The notes under the pieces were generated by a model. The model was not told the origin of the DNA. It was given only the letters and a program-made list of their open reading frames with translations, and did no database searches. From contig NZ_CANMSJ010000001.1 of NCBI RefSeq assembly GCF_947500605.1, forward strand, positions 186,001 through 250,000: a stretch of DNA of 64,000 nt, read 5' to 3'. The stretch comes from an uncultured Lacinutrix sp. (GTDB lineage: Bacteria; Bacteroidota; Bacteroidia; Flavobacteriales; Flavobacteriaceae). A program made the position numbers and the translations under genes. Positions 7,930 to 17,612 of this stretch are shown one piece after another. Numbering within the stretch: position 1 is the first letter of the stretch; every line of letters begins with the position of its first letter.

Positions 7930-9150
7930 TTACTCTTTTAGCAATTGCTGAATCCTAGTTTCTAAAGCCTGACCAGAGATCTTTTCGCTAGCAATATTTC
8001 CGTTTTTATCTATTAGTAGTTTAAACGGAATAGATTCTACGCCATAACGAAAAGCAATGCTTTTATTTTTATCAATAACATGATAATCCCAAGTTAAGCC
8101 ATCTGTAGCTATAGCATTTAACCATTGTGCTTCTGCCTTGTCTTCACTAACACTTAAAATTTCGAAGCCTTGGCTTTTGTATTTTTTATGTAGTGCCACC
8201 AAGGTTGGATTTGTAGCTCGGCATGGCCCGCACCAGCTTGCCCAAAAATCTACTAAAACCACTTTGCCTTTAGGTATTGATTTTAGAGACACTGTTTCTC
8301 CATAAGGATTTAGGCCACTTATTTTATAAGCTTTTGGTCTGTATTCACCCGTAAAATTCTCTTCAACTTTATGCGCTACTACAACTGGTAAACGTTTTTC
8401 AATTTTAGACTCTTTTTCTACAATTAAAGAATCTATAGACTTAGAGAAATCTAAATCTCTAATATCTGGAGATAGACCATTGTAAAGTGCTCTCAGTGTT
8501 TTTGGATTATAAGTACGAATGTTTTCTTTTACTAAAAAGACGGCTACGTAAGAGTTAGAATGGTCTTTAATATAGGTTTCAATAAAACTATTTTGTTCTG
8601 CAAATAATGATAAACGATCTTGTTTTAGTTTCTTTATGTTTTCTGCAGAAAAATTTCCTTTTAAACCATAATACAAAGCCATGCCTTTGTCTTTAAAAAC
8701 AGTCATTTGCGAAGTGTAATCGTTATATTCTTTTTGTACAGTAGAAGTAGAGTATGATGTAGAGTGATCGATACGTTTATTTAAAAACACATGAATTTCC
8801 GATGCATCAACTAATATAGAAAAGCTTTTATTTTTGTTTCTAATTTCCGAAACACGATACATCGAAGGTACTTCGGCTAAACCTTTAAATTGAAATTTAG
8901 CATCACTAACCGTTGTAGAATCTACTAAAGCAAAAGAATCATCTTCAGCTTTAAAGAGATAAATGTTTGTGTTTTCTAATGAGAACGAAGTGCCTTTAAT
9001 TAGAAACGCGTTATCATCTTTTATAGAAGTTACTTGGTCTTTAACAGTTTTCTTTTGTATTTCTAAAGTATTTTCAGGTTTAGAAGATTGTTTGCACTGA
9101 AACAATAGAAAACTAGCTATTATGATAGCAAAACGAGGGAAATTGGACAT
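7930..9150 (-). CDS. Exported TlpA-like thiol-disulfide protein with DUF4369-like N-terminal domain
   Basis: I chose the ATG at 9150 (MSNFPRFAIIIASFLLFQCKQ), which places a signal peptide and lipobox-like F-Q-C at the N-terminus. An ATG 33 nt upstream would put polar residues ahead of the signal peptide. The N-terminal half resembles DUF4369 beta domains. The C-terminal 140 residues are a TlpA/AhpC-type thioredoxin fold with active-site CGPC in FWASWCGPCR. Such lipoproteins act in periplasmic redox or cytochrome assembly. It lies 40 nt after the DUF3817 gene and is probably co-transcribed with it. Confidence 0.85.
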   Translation of the reverse strand: MSNFPRFAIIIASFLLFQCKQSSKPENTLEIQKKTVKDQVTSIKDDNAFLIKGTSFSLENTNIYLFKAEDDSFALVDSTTVSDAKFQFKGLAEVPSMYRVSEIRNKNKSFSILVDASEIHVFLNKRIDHSTSYSTSTVQKEYNDYTSQMTVFKDKGMALYYGLKGNFSAENIKKLKQDRLSLFAEQNSFIETYIKDHSNSYVAVFLVKENIRTYNPKTLRALYNGLSPDIRDLDFSKSIDSLIVEKESKIEKRLPVVVAHKVEENFTGEYRPKAYKISGLNPYGETVSLKSIPKGKVVLVDFWASWCGPCRATNPTLVALHKKYKSQGFEILSVSEDKAEAQWLNAIATDGLTWDYHVIDKNKSIAFRYGVESIPFKLLIDKNGNIASEKISGQALETRIQQLLKE

Positions 9151-9190
9151 GAATTCGGTGTTAATTACCGAATAATACAACAATTTCTAA

Positions 9191-9472
9191 TTATGCTAAG
9201 GGTTTTAAATACTTTTTATCGACATAGAACGTTCCAAAAGGTATAAGAGAACCTAATAAAATGATAATAAATGTTTTAGTATCCCATTTGTAAGTAATGC
9301 GTAAAAACACAGCTAATGCAACATAGGCTACAAAAAGTAAACCATGAGGCATACCAAGTAGTTTCACAAGTTCGTCGTTACCATTAGGCATACGTTTATA
9401 TATTGCTGCTCCTGCTAATAATAAGTACGAAACACCTTCTAATAAAGCTACAATTCTAAATGTTTTAAGCAT
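9191..9472 (-). CDS. DUF3817 small membrane protein
   Basis: This 93-aa protein has three hydrophobic segments and the DUF3817 pattern: an N-terminal FRIVALLEGVSYLLLAGAA, the central GMPHGLLFVAY and a C-terminal IPFGTFYVDKKYL. Its function is unknown. It is the first gene of a minus-strand pair with the TlpA-like lipoprotein. The gap to the divergent M16 peptidase gene is about 100 nt. Confidence 0.87.
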   Translation of the reverse strand: MLKTFRIVALLEGVSYLLLAGAAIYKRMPNGNDELVKLLGMPHGLLFVAYVALAVFLRITYKWDTKTFIIILLGSLIPFGTFYVDKKYLKPLA

Positions 9473-9544
9473 AATTTTTTTTTAGATTTTAAAAATGTAA
9501 AGTTAAGAAATGTCATATTTCAATCCTCATTTATTTATAATAAT

Positions 9545-9552
9545 TATCTTTA
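9545..9552 (+). promoter_or_regulatory. -7-like element of the M16 peptidase gene
   Basis: TATCTTTA matches TAnnTTTG at 7 of 8 positions and lies 23 nt before the ATG at 9576. A -33 TTG is not obvious. Its position would put transcription start downstream of an earlier in-frame ATG at 9510 and supports the later start. Confidence 0.45.
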
Positions 9553-9575
9553 TCAAAACGAAAAAAACAATCAAC

Positions 9576-12404
9576 ATGCGTTTATTAAACAAAACACTCT
9601 TATTAGGTACTATTTTATTTTCAATAGGTTGCTCTAATAAAGAAGCAGAAGTGGAAACAAAAGATGTAGAATTTAAAATTGACTACGAAAAATTCACTTT
9701 AGACAACGGTCTAGAAGTTATTTTACACGAAGACCATAGCGATCCTATTGTGGCAGTTGCTACCATGATGCATGTGGGTTCTAATAGAGAAAAACCTGGA
9801 CGTACTGGTTTTGCTCACTTTTTCGAGCACATGAGTTTTAACGATAGCGAAAATGTTCCTGTAGGAGCAAATCGTAAAATGATACCTGAGTGGGGAGGCA
9901 GCAGAAATGGTGGGACTTCTAACGATTATACGGTGTATTACGAAGTAGTGCCAAAAGATGCCTTCGAAAAAATCCTTTGGATAGATTCAGATCGTTTTGG
10001 ATACATGATTAACACCGTAACCACCGAAGCTTTGGAGCGCGAAAAGCAAGTAGTAAAAAACGAAAAACGCCAACGTGTAGATAATGCGGCTTATGGTTAT
10101 ACAGACGAGATTAAGCGTAAAAACCTATATCCAGAAACACATCCATACAATTGGACTGTAATTGGTGCTTTGCCAGATTTACAAGCAGCAACAATAGACG
10201 ATGTAAAAGAATTTTATAAGCAATATTATGGCGCAAGCAATGCTTCTTTAGTTATTGCAGGAGATATTGATATTGCAGAAACAAAAGCACTTGTAAAAAA
10301 ATGGTTTGGAGAAATACCTAGCGGTCCAGAAGTAGAAGCTTTGCAGCCAATGCCAGTGACTTTAGAGGAAACTAAATCATTGTATTTTGAAGATGGTTTT
10401 GCAAAATTACCGGAGCTACGCATGACTTTTCCGACAGTAGAGGAGTATAATAAAGACAAATATGCACTAGAAATTTTAGGAGATCTTTTAAGCGGAAGTA
10501 AAAAAGCACCACTATACAAAACCATTGTAGAAGAACAAAAATTAGCACCTAATGTTGGTACTTACCAAAGTAGTAGTGAACTAGCAGGAGAATTTGTTTT
10601 TAGAGTAAGAGCTAATGCTGGTACAGATTTAGACCAAGTAAAAGCAGCTATAGACGAAGGTTTGTCGCGTTTTGAAAAAGAAGGTGTAAACGAAAAAGAT
10701 TTAAAACGTATTAAAGCAGAATTAGAAACGAGCTTGTTTAGAGGTGTGAGTACAGTTTTAAATAAAGCGTTTCAGTTGGTAGAAGATAACGAATTTAAGG
10801 GAGACCCAAGTTATATTACACAAACCGCAAAGCTTACCAATGCAGTTACTGCAGAAGATGTTATGCGTGTGTACACTAAATACTTAAAGGATAAGAATTA
10901 TGTAATGACGAGTGTTGTACCAAAAGGAAATTTAGATTTAGCTGTAGCTGAAGCTGAATTGGCTACCGTTTGGATTGAAGAAGTTAAGAAAGATGTCGCT
11001 AACGAAGAGGTAAGCCAAGGTGCAGAAGCTGTTTATACTAAAACAGAATCTAAACACGATAGAAGCGAACCTGGTTATGGCGAATTACCATTGTTTAAAT
11101 CTCCAACGGTTTGGACAGACGCTTTAAGTAATGGCATGCAAGTTTACGGCATAGAAAACAACGAAGTGCCTTTAGTGCAATTCGATATTACTATTCCTGG
11201 CGGACATTTACTAGATCCTATTAACAAGTCTGGAGTTGCTAGCTTATTAAGCGATTTAATGATGGAAGGTACTGCAACTAAAACACCAGCAGATTTAGAA
11301 GAAGCAATTGGTTTGTTAGGTGCAAATATTAATACCTATTCAACATTCGAAGATTTTCATATTACCGGTTCTTGTTTGGCTAAAAATTTCGATGAGACTA
11401 TTGCATTAGTAAAAGAGATTATTTTAGAGCCGCGTTGGGATGAGAATGAATATAACAGACTTAAAAAAGCTTTAGAAACCAACTTAAAAGGTAAAGAGGC
11501 TAATCCTAATAGTATTGCATCATTGGTTTATAACAAGTTAATATATGGCGAAAATCATATATTTTCTGTACCAAGTTCTGGAACACCAGAATCTACTAAC
11601 GCTATTACTATTCAAGATTTAAAAGATTATTACCAAAAACTGTCGCCAGAGAACGCAACATTTCATATTGCTGGTGCATTAGACAAAGCAGCTATTAAAA
11701 ATACGTTAGCTTCTTTAAATAATTGGAAGACTAAAAGTGTCGCTATTCCAGAATACCAATTACCAGAAAATACAGCTAAAAATCAATTGTATTTTGTAGA
11801 CTTTCCAGGAGCAAAACAATCTGTCGTGTTAATAGGTAAATCGGTATTATCACAAGAAAGCGAAGATGCAAATAATTTAAGTTTTGCAAACGAAATTATT
11901 GGAGGTGGATCTAGCGGTAAGTTATTTCAAACCTTAAGAATTGGTAAAGGGTATACCTATGGTGCGTATTCAAATGTGGTGGCTAATAAAACAGTATCTC
12001 CTTATACTATTAGAACAAGTGTAAGAGCAAATGCGACTTTAAAATCGTTAGAAATTATTAAAGATATGGTTGCTAATTATGCTCAAAATTTTTCTGAAAC
12101 AGAAGTAGAGCTAACTAAAAACAAAATACTTAAAGGGAACACAAGAGCTTTCGAAAGTTTAGGAGCACAATTAGGAATGCTTAGAAAAATTAGTAAATAC
12201 AACTTGTCTAAAACATTTACAGAAGACGACCAGAAAGAATTGGTAAATATGTCTTTAGAAGATTATAAAAATATTATTAATAAATACTTAGTTGAAGAAG
12301 ACATGATTTATGTAATTGTTGGTGATAAAGCCACACAGTATAATGAAGTTAAAAAGCTGGGTAAAATAATTACAGAGTTAGATATTTATGGTAATAAAAT
12401 GTAG
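9576..12404 (+). CDS. M16 family zinc metallopeptidase, lipoprotein
   Basis: This is a 942-aa two-half M16 (pitrilysin/insulinase) protease. From the ATG at 9576 the N-terminus is a lipoprotein signal (MRLLNKTLLLGTILFSIGC, C19). The ATG at 9510 would bury this signal behind 22 extra residues. The zinc site HFFEH lies at 81-85 with the partner glutamate in ALEREKQVV. The second half (from about 500) lacks HxxEH, as is usual, but keeps the late glycine-rich and YTYGAYS segments. Such proteins degrade peptides in the periplasm or at the outer membrane. It is transcribed alone. Confidence 0.93.
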   Translation: MRLLNKTLLLGTILFSIGCSNKEAEVETKDVEFKIDYEKFTLDNGLEVILHEDHSDPIVAVATMMHVGSNREKPGRTGFAHFFEHMSFNDSENVPVGANRKMIPEWGGSRNGGTSNDYTVYYEVVPKDAFEKILWIDSDRFGYMINTVTTEALEREKQVVKNEKRQRVDNAAYGYTDEIKRKNLYPETHPYNWTVIGALPDLQAATIDDVKEFYKQYYGASNASLVIAGDIDIAETKALVKKWFGEIPSGPEVEALQPMPVTLEETKSLYFEDGFAKLPELRMTFPTVEEYNKDKYALEILGDLLSGSKKAPLYKTIVEEQKLAPNVGTYQSSSELAGEFVFRVRANAGTDLDQVKAAIDEGLSRFEKEGVNEKDLKRIKAELETSLFRGVSTVLNKAFQLVEDNEFKGDPSYITQTAKLTNAVTAEDVMRVYTKYLKDKNYVMTSVVPKGNLDLAVAEAELATVWIEEVKKDVANEEVSQGAEAVYTKTESKHDRSEPGYGELPLFKSPTVWTDALSNGMQVYGIENNEVPLVQFDITIPGGHLLDPINKSGVASLLSDLMMEGTATKTPADLEEAIGLLGANINTYSTFEDFHITGSCLAKNFDETIALVKEIILEPRWDENEYNRLKKALETNLKGKEANPNSIASLVYNKLIYGENHIFSVPSSGTPESTNAITIQDLKDYYQKLSPENATFHIAGALDKAAIKNTLASLNNWKTKSVAIPEYQLPENTAKNQLYFVDFPGAKQSVVLIGKSVLSQESEDANNLSFANEIIGGGSSGKLFQTLRIGKGYTYGAYSNVVANKTVSPYTIRTSVRANATLKSLEIIKDMVANYAQNFSETEVELTKNKILKGNTRAFESLGAQLGMLRKISKYNLSKTFTEDDQKELVNMSLEDYKNIINKYLVEEDMIYVIVGDKATQYNEVKKLGKIITELDIYGNKM

Positions 12405-12528
12405 TTTTAAATAACTGAAAAACAGTAAATTAAATCTTGAAAATTAACATTAATTTTGATTTAAATGTATGATATTTGGCACGTAATTTGTAAATGATGT
12501 TCTTTACAATAAAATCTTGAAAAATTAA

Positions 12529-13446
12529 ATGAATAACACGATAAAAAATGCCGTTTCAATACTAGTGTTTTTGATTAGTATATTAGGTTTTTCACAAAAT
12601 GAATTACCACTAAAAAGTACAAGACTAGAGATTGATCCCATTGCGGATTTGCAGAATGCAGATTTGCAAAAAATATTACAAACTGAAATTTATAAGAATT
12701 CTGAGTGGAAAGGACTAATTCAAAACAAGAAGATGTCCATAGCTATTGTAGATTTAACAGACCAATGCAACATTAAATATGCTGGTTTAAATGATGACCA
12801 CATGATGTATGCTGCAAGCTTACCTAAAATAGCTATTTTATTAGCAGCTATGGATGCCATAGATAAAGGTGAGTTAGAAGATACAAAGGAAGTTAGAAAC
12901 GACATGCGATTAATGATTAGTAAATCTAACAATCAAGCTTCTACAAGAATGATTGATCGTGTTGGGTACGATAAAATTGAAGCTGTTTTAAGAGCTCCTA
13001 AAAATAAACTTTACGACGAAGAAGTTGGTGGTGGTTTATGGGTTGGAAAACGTTATGCAGCAGGTGGTAAACGCCATCCAGAACCTATGAAAGGCTTAAG
13101 TCATGCAGCAACAACAAAGCAGGTATGTAGTTTTTACTATCAGTTAGCAATGGGTAACTTAGTTAGTAGTGCACGTTCTAAAGAGATGTTAGATATAATG
13201 AAAGATCCAGCACTACACCATAAGTTTGTTAATACGCTAGATAGAATAGCACCAAAAGCAACAATTTATAGAAAATCGGGTTCTTGGAAAAACTACCACG
13301 CAGATTCTGCTCTTGTTTGGGGACCAAAACGTAAGTATATTATTGTAGCATTAATTGAAAACGATTTAGGTGAACAAATCACAAGAAATTTAGTTGTACC
13401 AATAGAGAAAGTTTTAAAGAAATCTCATTCTTCATTAAAAGTATAA
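12529..13446 (+). CDS. Secreted serine hydrolase, class A beta-lactamase-like (cassette A)
   Basis: This 305-aa protein has a signal peptide (MNNTIKNAVSILVFLISILGFSQ) and the three active-site motifs of the penicillin-recognising serine hydrolase fold: S97-LP-K100 (SxxK), S133-NN (SxN) and a late KSG (RKSGSWKN). Fold members include beta-lactamases and DD-peptidases, and the true substrate is unknown. I see no class A E166-type loop that would mark it as a lactamase. It is followed after 10 nt by the nucleotide-transporter-like gene. A paralogue with the same SNN and KSG variants lies 3 kb away on the opposite strand. Confidence 0.85.
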   Translation: MNNTIKNAVSILVFLISILGFSQNELPLKSTRLEIDPIADLQNADLQKILQTEIYKNSEWKGLIQNKKMSIAIVDLTDQCNIKYAGLNDDHMMYAASLPKIAILLAAMDAIDKGELEDTKEVRNDMRLMISKSNNQASTRMIDRVGYDKIEAVLRAPKNKLYDEEVGGGLWVGKRYAAGGKRHPEPMKGLSHAATTKQVCSFYYQLAMGNLVSSARSKEMLDIMKDPALHHKFVNTLDRIAPKATIYRKSGSWKNYHADSALVWGPKRKYIIVALIENDLGEQITRNLVVPIEKVLKKSHSSLKV

Positions 13447-13456
13447 ATAACTTTAT

Positions 13457-16294
13457 TTGCCTTTACTAAAAAACATATTTAATAAAACATTTGGACTAAG
13501 AGATGGTGAAATATACATCTCTTTTTTAATGCAGTTATATATCTTTTTAATTATAACAGTGTTATTAATTGTAAAGCCAACGGTTAATGCAATATTTGTT
13601 AATCAATTAGGTGCAGATAGTTTGCCGTATGGTTACTTGCTTGTAGCGTTGGTTGCTGTGCTTACTTCAATATTTTATAATAAAGCAGTTAAAGCCTTTT
13701 CGTTGCTAAAAGTAACTATAGGCTCTTTAATAATTTTTAGTTTAGGGTTTATAGCATTAAGTATTATTTTACATTTTAATGCTCTCGATAAAGCATTGCT
13801 ATATTTTTATTATTTAAGTATTTCGCTTTTTGCAGTTATTGCAACTTCTCAGTTTTGGATTTTAGCCAATATGGTTTTTAACGCAAGAGAAGCCAAGCGT
13901 TTATTTGGGTTTATTGGAGCAGGAGCAATTGCTGGTGGTGTATTTGGAGGTTATTTAACGAGTATTATCGTATCTTCTTACGGTAATAAATATGCCATTT
14001 TAATGGCAGCGCTACTTATTTTATGCTGCATTCCAATTATTAAGAAAATTTGGAATTTAAGAATTCTAAAAATGACAAGTTACGTTAGGAAACAACGTAA
14101 ATACAACGAAACTACTACTCAAGATTCTTCATTTAAACTCATATTAAAATCTAAACATTTAACTTACTTAGCATTAATTACTGGTATTGGTGTTATTGTA
14201 GCTAAACTAGTAGATTTTCAATTTAGTGATTTTGCTAATAAAGCTATTTCAGATTCAGATGAATTAGCCTCTTTTTTCGGCTTTTGGTTTTCAACTTTTA
14301 ATGTTATTGCTTTAGTTCTGCAACTGTTTGTTACCAATCGTTTTTTAAGTAGATTGGGCGTTTCTTCTACATTACTAATATTGCCTTTAGGTATAGCTTT
14401 AGGGAGTTTACTGTTTTTAACCTTTCCAGAATTATGGGTTTTAGTTATAATAAAAGGAATAGATGGCAGCTTTAAACAATCGCTAAATAAAGCAGCTGTA
14501 GAATTGTCTATAATGCCAATTCCTAATAATATTAAAAATCAGGCAAAGTCTTTTATAGATGTGGCAGTAGATAGCGTCGCAACAGGTATTGCTGGTTTTT
14601 TACTTATCTTTTTAATTAGAAGATTAGATTTAGACACCTCGTATATTACGGTTATCATTTTGCTTTTTGTCTTTATTTGGATTCTTTTAATCTACAGACT
14701 TCGAGAAGCTTATTTCAATTCTTTTAGAACTAATATTCAAAAAACGTTAGTTGCTAATACTAAGATAGAAAAAAGCATTAAATACGAAACGACTTTGGTT
14801 GCTGCTAGACGGATTCTACATTCTGGAGCAGAAACCGAAATTTTAAGCCTTTTAGAGCAATTAAGTTCTTATAGGATTATCGCTTTAAAGGATAGTATTA
14901 TCAATTTATTAGAGCATCCATCAAATAAGGTGAAAACAGAAGCTATAAAGGAGTTGTTTCAATATGATAAAGGAACTGCTATTAATAAAGTTGAAGCTTT
15001 AATTACGGAAGAAAATGACGATTTAGTTTATACTGCTTTAGATTATATTATGCAGCATTCTAATATAAATGCGAATGCATTTTTTGATAAGTATTTAAAC
15101 CACGAAACCGATTATATCTCTAATGCAGCCTTGCTATGTCTTGCAAAAGAAGGTGTAAACAATAATAAACTATCTCTTAAATATAATTTACAGACTAGAA
15201 TTGCAGAGCTTGTTAGAGCTCTAAATACACCCGAAGGATTTAGTAGAAAAGAAGCTGTAGCAAAGCTATTAGTAACTATTGCATATTCAGGAATCGAGAA
15301 GTTTTATCCTTTTATAAATGTACACTTAAATAATAGAGATCCATATATAGTAGGTTATGCTATTAAAGCAGCAGGTATAACGGCTAACGAACGTTTTATA
15401 GATGAATTGTTACAATACTTATCGACTAAAGAGCATAGAAAACAAGCAATTAAAGCGCTTAAAAATTATGGAACAGGAATTACCAAAACAATTTTAAACC
15501 TCAACAAATCTGAAGAGTTATCCGATAATATTAAACAACATTTACCTAAAGTAATAAGTGCTTTTAACTCTCAAAATTCTGTAAAAATTTTATTAAGATT
15601 ACTAAAGAGTAAGGATGTAGTTATTAGGTTAGAGTCTGCTAAAGCATTATTAAAACTAAGACAGAAAAACCAATCGCTTTTTTACAACAAGCGTATTTTT
15701 AAGCGAGTAATATTAAGAGAAGGACGATATTATAAAAATACAATTAATGCTATTTCCTCAATACAAAACACTATTAATCAATCGCTTTTAGAACCTGAAA
15801 ACGATAGTGATACCGAGGTTTTTATTGCTAGACAAAGTTTAATTGAGGTTTTAAATGAGCAGATTGATACCAGTTTAAAATGTATTTTTAAGTTATTAAG
15901 TTTGGTTTACGATGAAGCCGATATTAATGTAACTTATTCCGGTTTGTTTAGTGATGTTAAAGAGGCTAGAGTTAATGCATTAGAGTTTTTAGATAATTTA
16001 TTAAATTCACAATTAAAGTCTAAAATTTTTCCATTAATAGAACATACTGTAATAGAAAATGACCATTTCGATTCTGCGATATTAAAAATTAATACAATAC
16101 CAGAAAAAGCATACTTAACGATGCTAATAAAACGAAGAGGTAAACGTGTTAAATTAGAGATTTTACATCTTATAATGGTACTTGATAACAAAAAGTACAT
16201 CCCTATTGCAATGCCTTTAAAGAAGCATAAAAATAAGGATGTTAAGTTTTTTGCTTACGCAACTATAGACAGTTTAACAGATGTTAAACCTTAA
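13457..16294 (+). CDS. Npt-type nucleotide-transporter-like membrane protein fused to HEAT-like repeats
   Basis: This 945-aa protein has an N-terminal half (to about residue 420) with roughly 12 membrane helices. It contains the segment AREAKRLFGFIGAGAIAGG, characteristic of the MFS-related Npt1/Npt2 (ADP/ATP translocase-like) group. Residues about 445-940 are soluble helical hairpins resembling HEAT/armadillo repeats. The start codon is TTG, 10 nt after the stop of the upstream hydrolase; the frame is closed just before it, and the next ATG would remove 24 residues. Transport of nucleotides is inferred from family membership only. The stop overlaps that of the convergent hydrolase by 4 nt. 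Confidence 0.75.
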   Translation: MPLLKNIFNKTFGLRDGEIYISFLMQLYIFLIITVLLIVKPTVNAIFVNQLGADSLPYGYLLVALVAVLTSIFYNKAVKAFSLLKVTIGSLIIFSLGFIALSIILHFNALDKALLYFYYLSISLFAVIATSQFWILANMVFNAREAKRLFGFIGAGAIAGGVFGGYLTSIIVSSYGNKYAILMAALLILCCIPIIKKIWNLRILKMTSYVRKQRKYNETTTQDSSFKLILKSKHLTYLALITGIGVIVAKLVDFQFSDFANKAISDSDELASFFGFWFSTFNVIALVLQLFVTNRFLSRLGVSSTLLILPLGIALGSLLFLTFPELWVLVIIKGIDGSFKQSLNKAAVELSIMPIPNNIKNQAKSFIDVAVDSVATGIAGFLLIFLIRRLDLDTSYITVIILLFVFIWILLIYRLREAYFNSFRTNIQKTLVANTKIEKSIKYETTLVAARRILHSGAETEILSLLEQLSSYRIIALKDSIINLLEHPSNKVKTEAIKELFQYDKGTAINKVEALITEENDDLVYTALDYIMQHSNINANAFFDKYLNHETDYISNAALLCLAKEGVNNNKLSLKYNLQTRIAELVRALNTPEGFSRKEAVAKLLVTIAYSGIEKFYPFINVHLNNRDPYIVGYAIKAAGITANERFIDELLQYLSTKEHRKQAIKALKNYGTGITKTILNLNKSEELSDNIKQHLPKVISAFNSQNSVKILLRLLKSKDVVIRLESAKALLKLRQKNQSLFYNKRIFKRVILREGRYYKNTINAISSIQNTINQSLLEPENDSDTEVFIARQSLIEVLNEQIDTSLKCIFKLLSLVYDEADINVTYSGLFSDVKEARVNALEFLDNLLNSQLKSKIFPLIEHTVIENDHFDSAILKINTIPEKAYLTMLIKRRGKRVKLEILHLIMVLDNKKYIPIAMPLKKHKNKDVKFFAYATIDSLTDVKP

Positions 16295-17604
16295 TTACCG
16301 CCAGTATCATCTTTATCCTTAAAATTCTCGTCTAATTTAGCATCGGAGTTTTCGTTGTTCTTTTCAATTAAATCATCAATCTTACTCGCTAAATACATAT
16401 GTGCTCCGGCAGAATTCTTGTTTAAAACGTTAGACATTAAACAAACAATGTATTTAGAACCGTTGTTTGGATGCTCAACTATAATAACGGAATTCATATA
16501 ATTAAAAACATTTCCAGCATAATCCTTACAATTAGGATCTTTCTTTCTATCGCATTTGTAATAACTACCAGATTTAAAATATACAGCAGCACTGTCTAGT
16601 CTATTAGATTTTGCATAACGAATACGTCTATCTGTAGAGTAGAGCAGTCGTTTCATTTCAAGACTAGTCTTTTCATCTACAATTTTACCTTGTTCTAGTT
16701 TTACAAACCATTTCATTAAACCTTTTGGTGTGCCAATACTACCACCTTTTCTGCCCACATACTTATCTGCTGTACGTGTAAACATGCCACCAAGTCTCCA
16801 ATCGTCTTCAGTTATTCCTAAAGTTCTTAAAGGTTCATTTACAACTGTATTTGCTAAGTTGGTTAAGCTATCTCTTGGTGTATCTTTAAAGTAGTTTTCG
16901 CCTTGTTCTTCAGTTAAATTAACATAGTCAGGACCAAAGGCAGCCATTAACATTGCTTCTCTGTACATAACACTTGCTGCACCATTATTACTCACAGAAA
17001 CCATATGGTCTAACCATTCAAATAGCGAAAATTTATCGCTAGCAACTACTTGTCTTTTTGTTAATTTATCTTTTTCAATATCATAAATTGGCACAGTATG
17101 GTGATCTCCAGTGCCCCAATAACGAGAAGACACTTTAATATCTTTTAGGTACATAATACGCTGATCGAAATCGGTACAAACCTTAGCCATTTGCGTAAAA
17201 ACTGCATTTAAAACAGCTATTTTACCAACACTTCCTGGTTGGTAACCTACATTTTCTCTATGTGCAGCATATTTTAAATCGTTAGCATTGGTCATGTCCA
17301 TAACAGCCAAAGAATAAGCACCACTTGGTACCAAGCGTTTTATGCGTTCTGCAAATTCCTTATTCTCTACAAATAATGCTTTAATACTGTCTTCGGTTCT
17401 AGACGTTAGATTAAGTTTAATATCTGCTAACTTTTTATAGGCACCAAACGGAATACGGTTATAAGGCACACTGTCTATTTGCATTTTATGTATTTGGTAC
17501 AAACGCTTAATTCCAGTACGCTGGTAGCCATCTATTGGGTAAGAAACAAACCCAAAAGACAATAGAATACAAAGACCAACTGCTGCGTAGAATATTTTTT
17601 TCAT
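16291..17604 (-). CDS. Secreted serine hydrolase, beta-lactamase-like (cassette B)
   Basis: This 437-aa protein has an N-terminal membrane or signal segment (about 4-22) and a long linker. S125-VG-K128 (SxxK), SNN and KSG (YFKSGSYYK) follow, the same motif variants as in the plus-strand hydrolase at 12.5 kb. The C-terminus is a charged tail of about 25 residues. The gene starts 8 nt after the stop of the dikinase-like gene, so the two form an operon. Substrate is unknown; cell-wall peptides or another amide or ester are possible. Confidence 0.82.
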   Translation of the reverse strand: MKKIFYAAVGLCILLSFGFVSYPIDGYQRTGIKRLYQIHKMQIDSVPYNRIPFGAYKKLADIKLNLTSRTEDSIKALFVENKEFAERIKRLVPSGAYSLAVMDMTNANDLKYAAHRENVGYQPGSVGKIAVLNAVFTQMAKVCTDFDQRIMYLKDIKVSSRYWGTGDHHTVPIYDIEKDKLTKRQVVASDKFSLFEWLDHMVSVSNNGAASVMYREAMLMAAFGPDYVNLTEEQGENYFKDTPRDSLTNLANTVVNEPLRTLGITEDDWRLGGMFTRTADKYVGRKGGSIGTPKGLMKWFVKLEQGKIVDEKTSLEMKRLLYSTDRRIRYAKSNRLDSAAVYFKSGSYYKCDRKKDPNCKDYAGNVFNYMNSVIIVEHPNNGSKYIVCLMSNVLNKNSAGAHMYLASKIDDLIEKNNENSDAKLDENFKDKDDTGGN

Positions 17605-17612
17605 AATATTTT

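Noticed and set aside
12529-17604. True beta-lactamases
   Set aside because: The SxxK, SxN and K-S-G motifs are common to DD-peptidases and other serine hydrolases. No omega-loop glutamate could be assigned, so resistance is not claimed.
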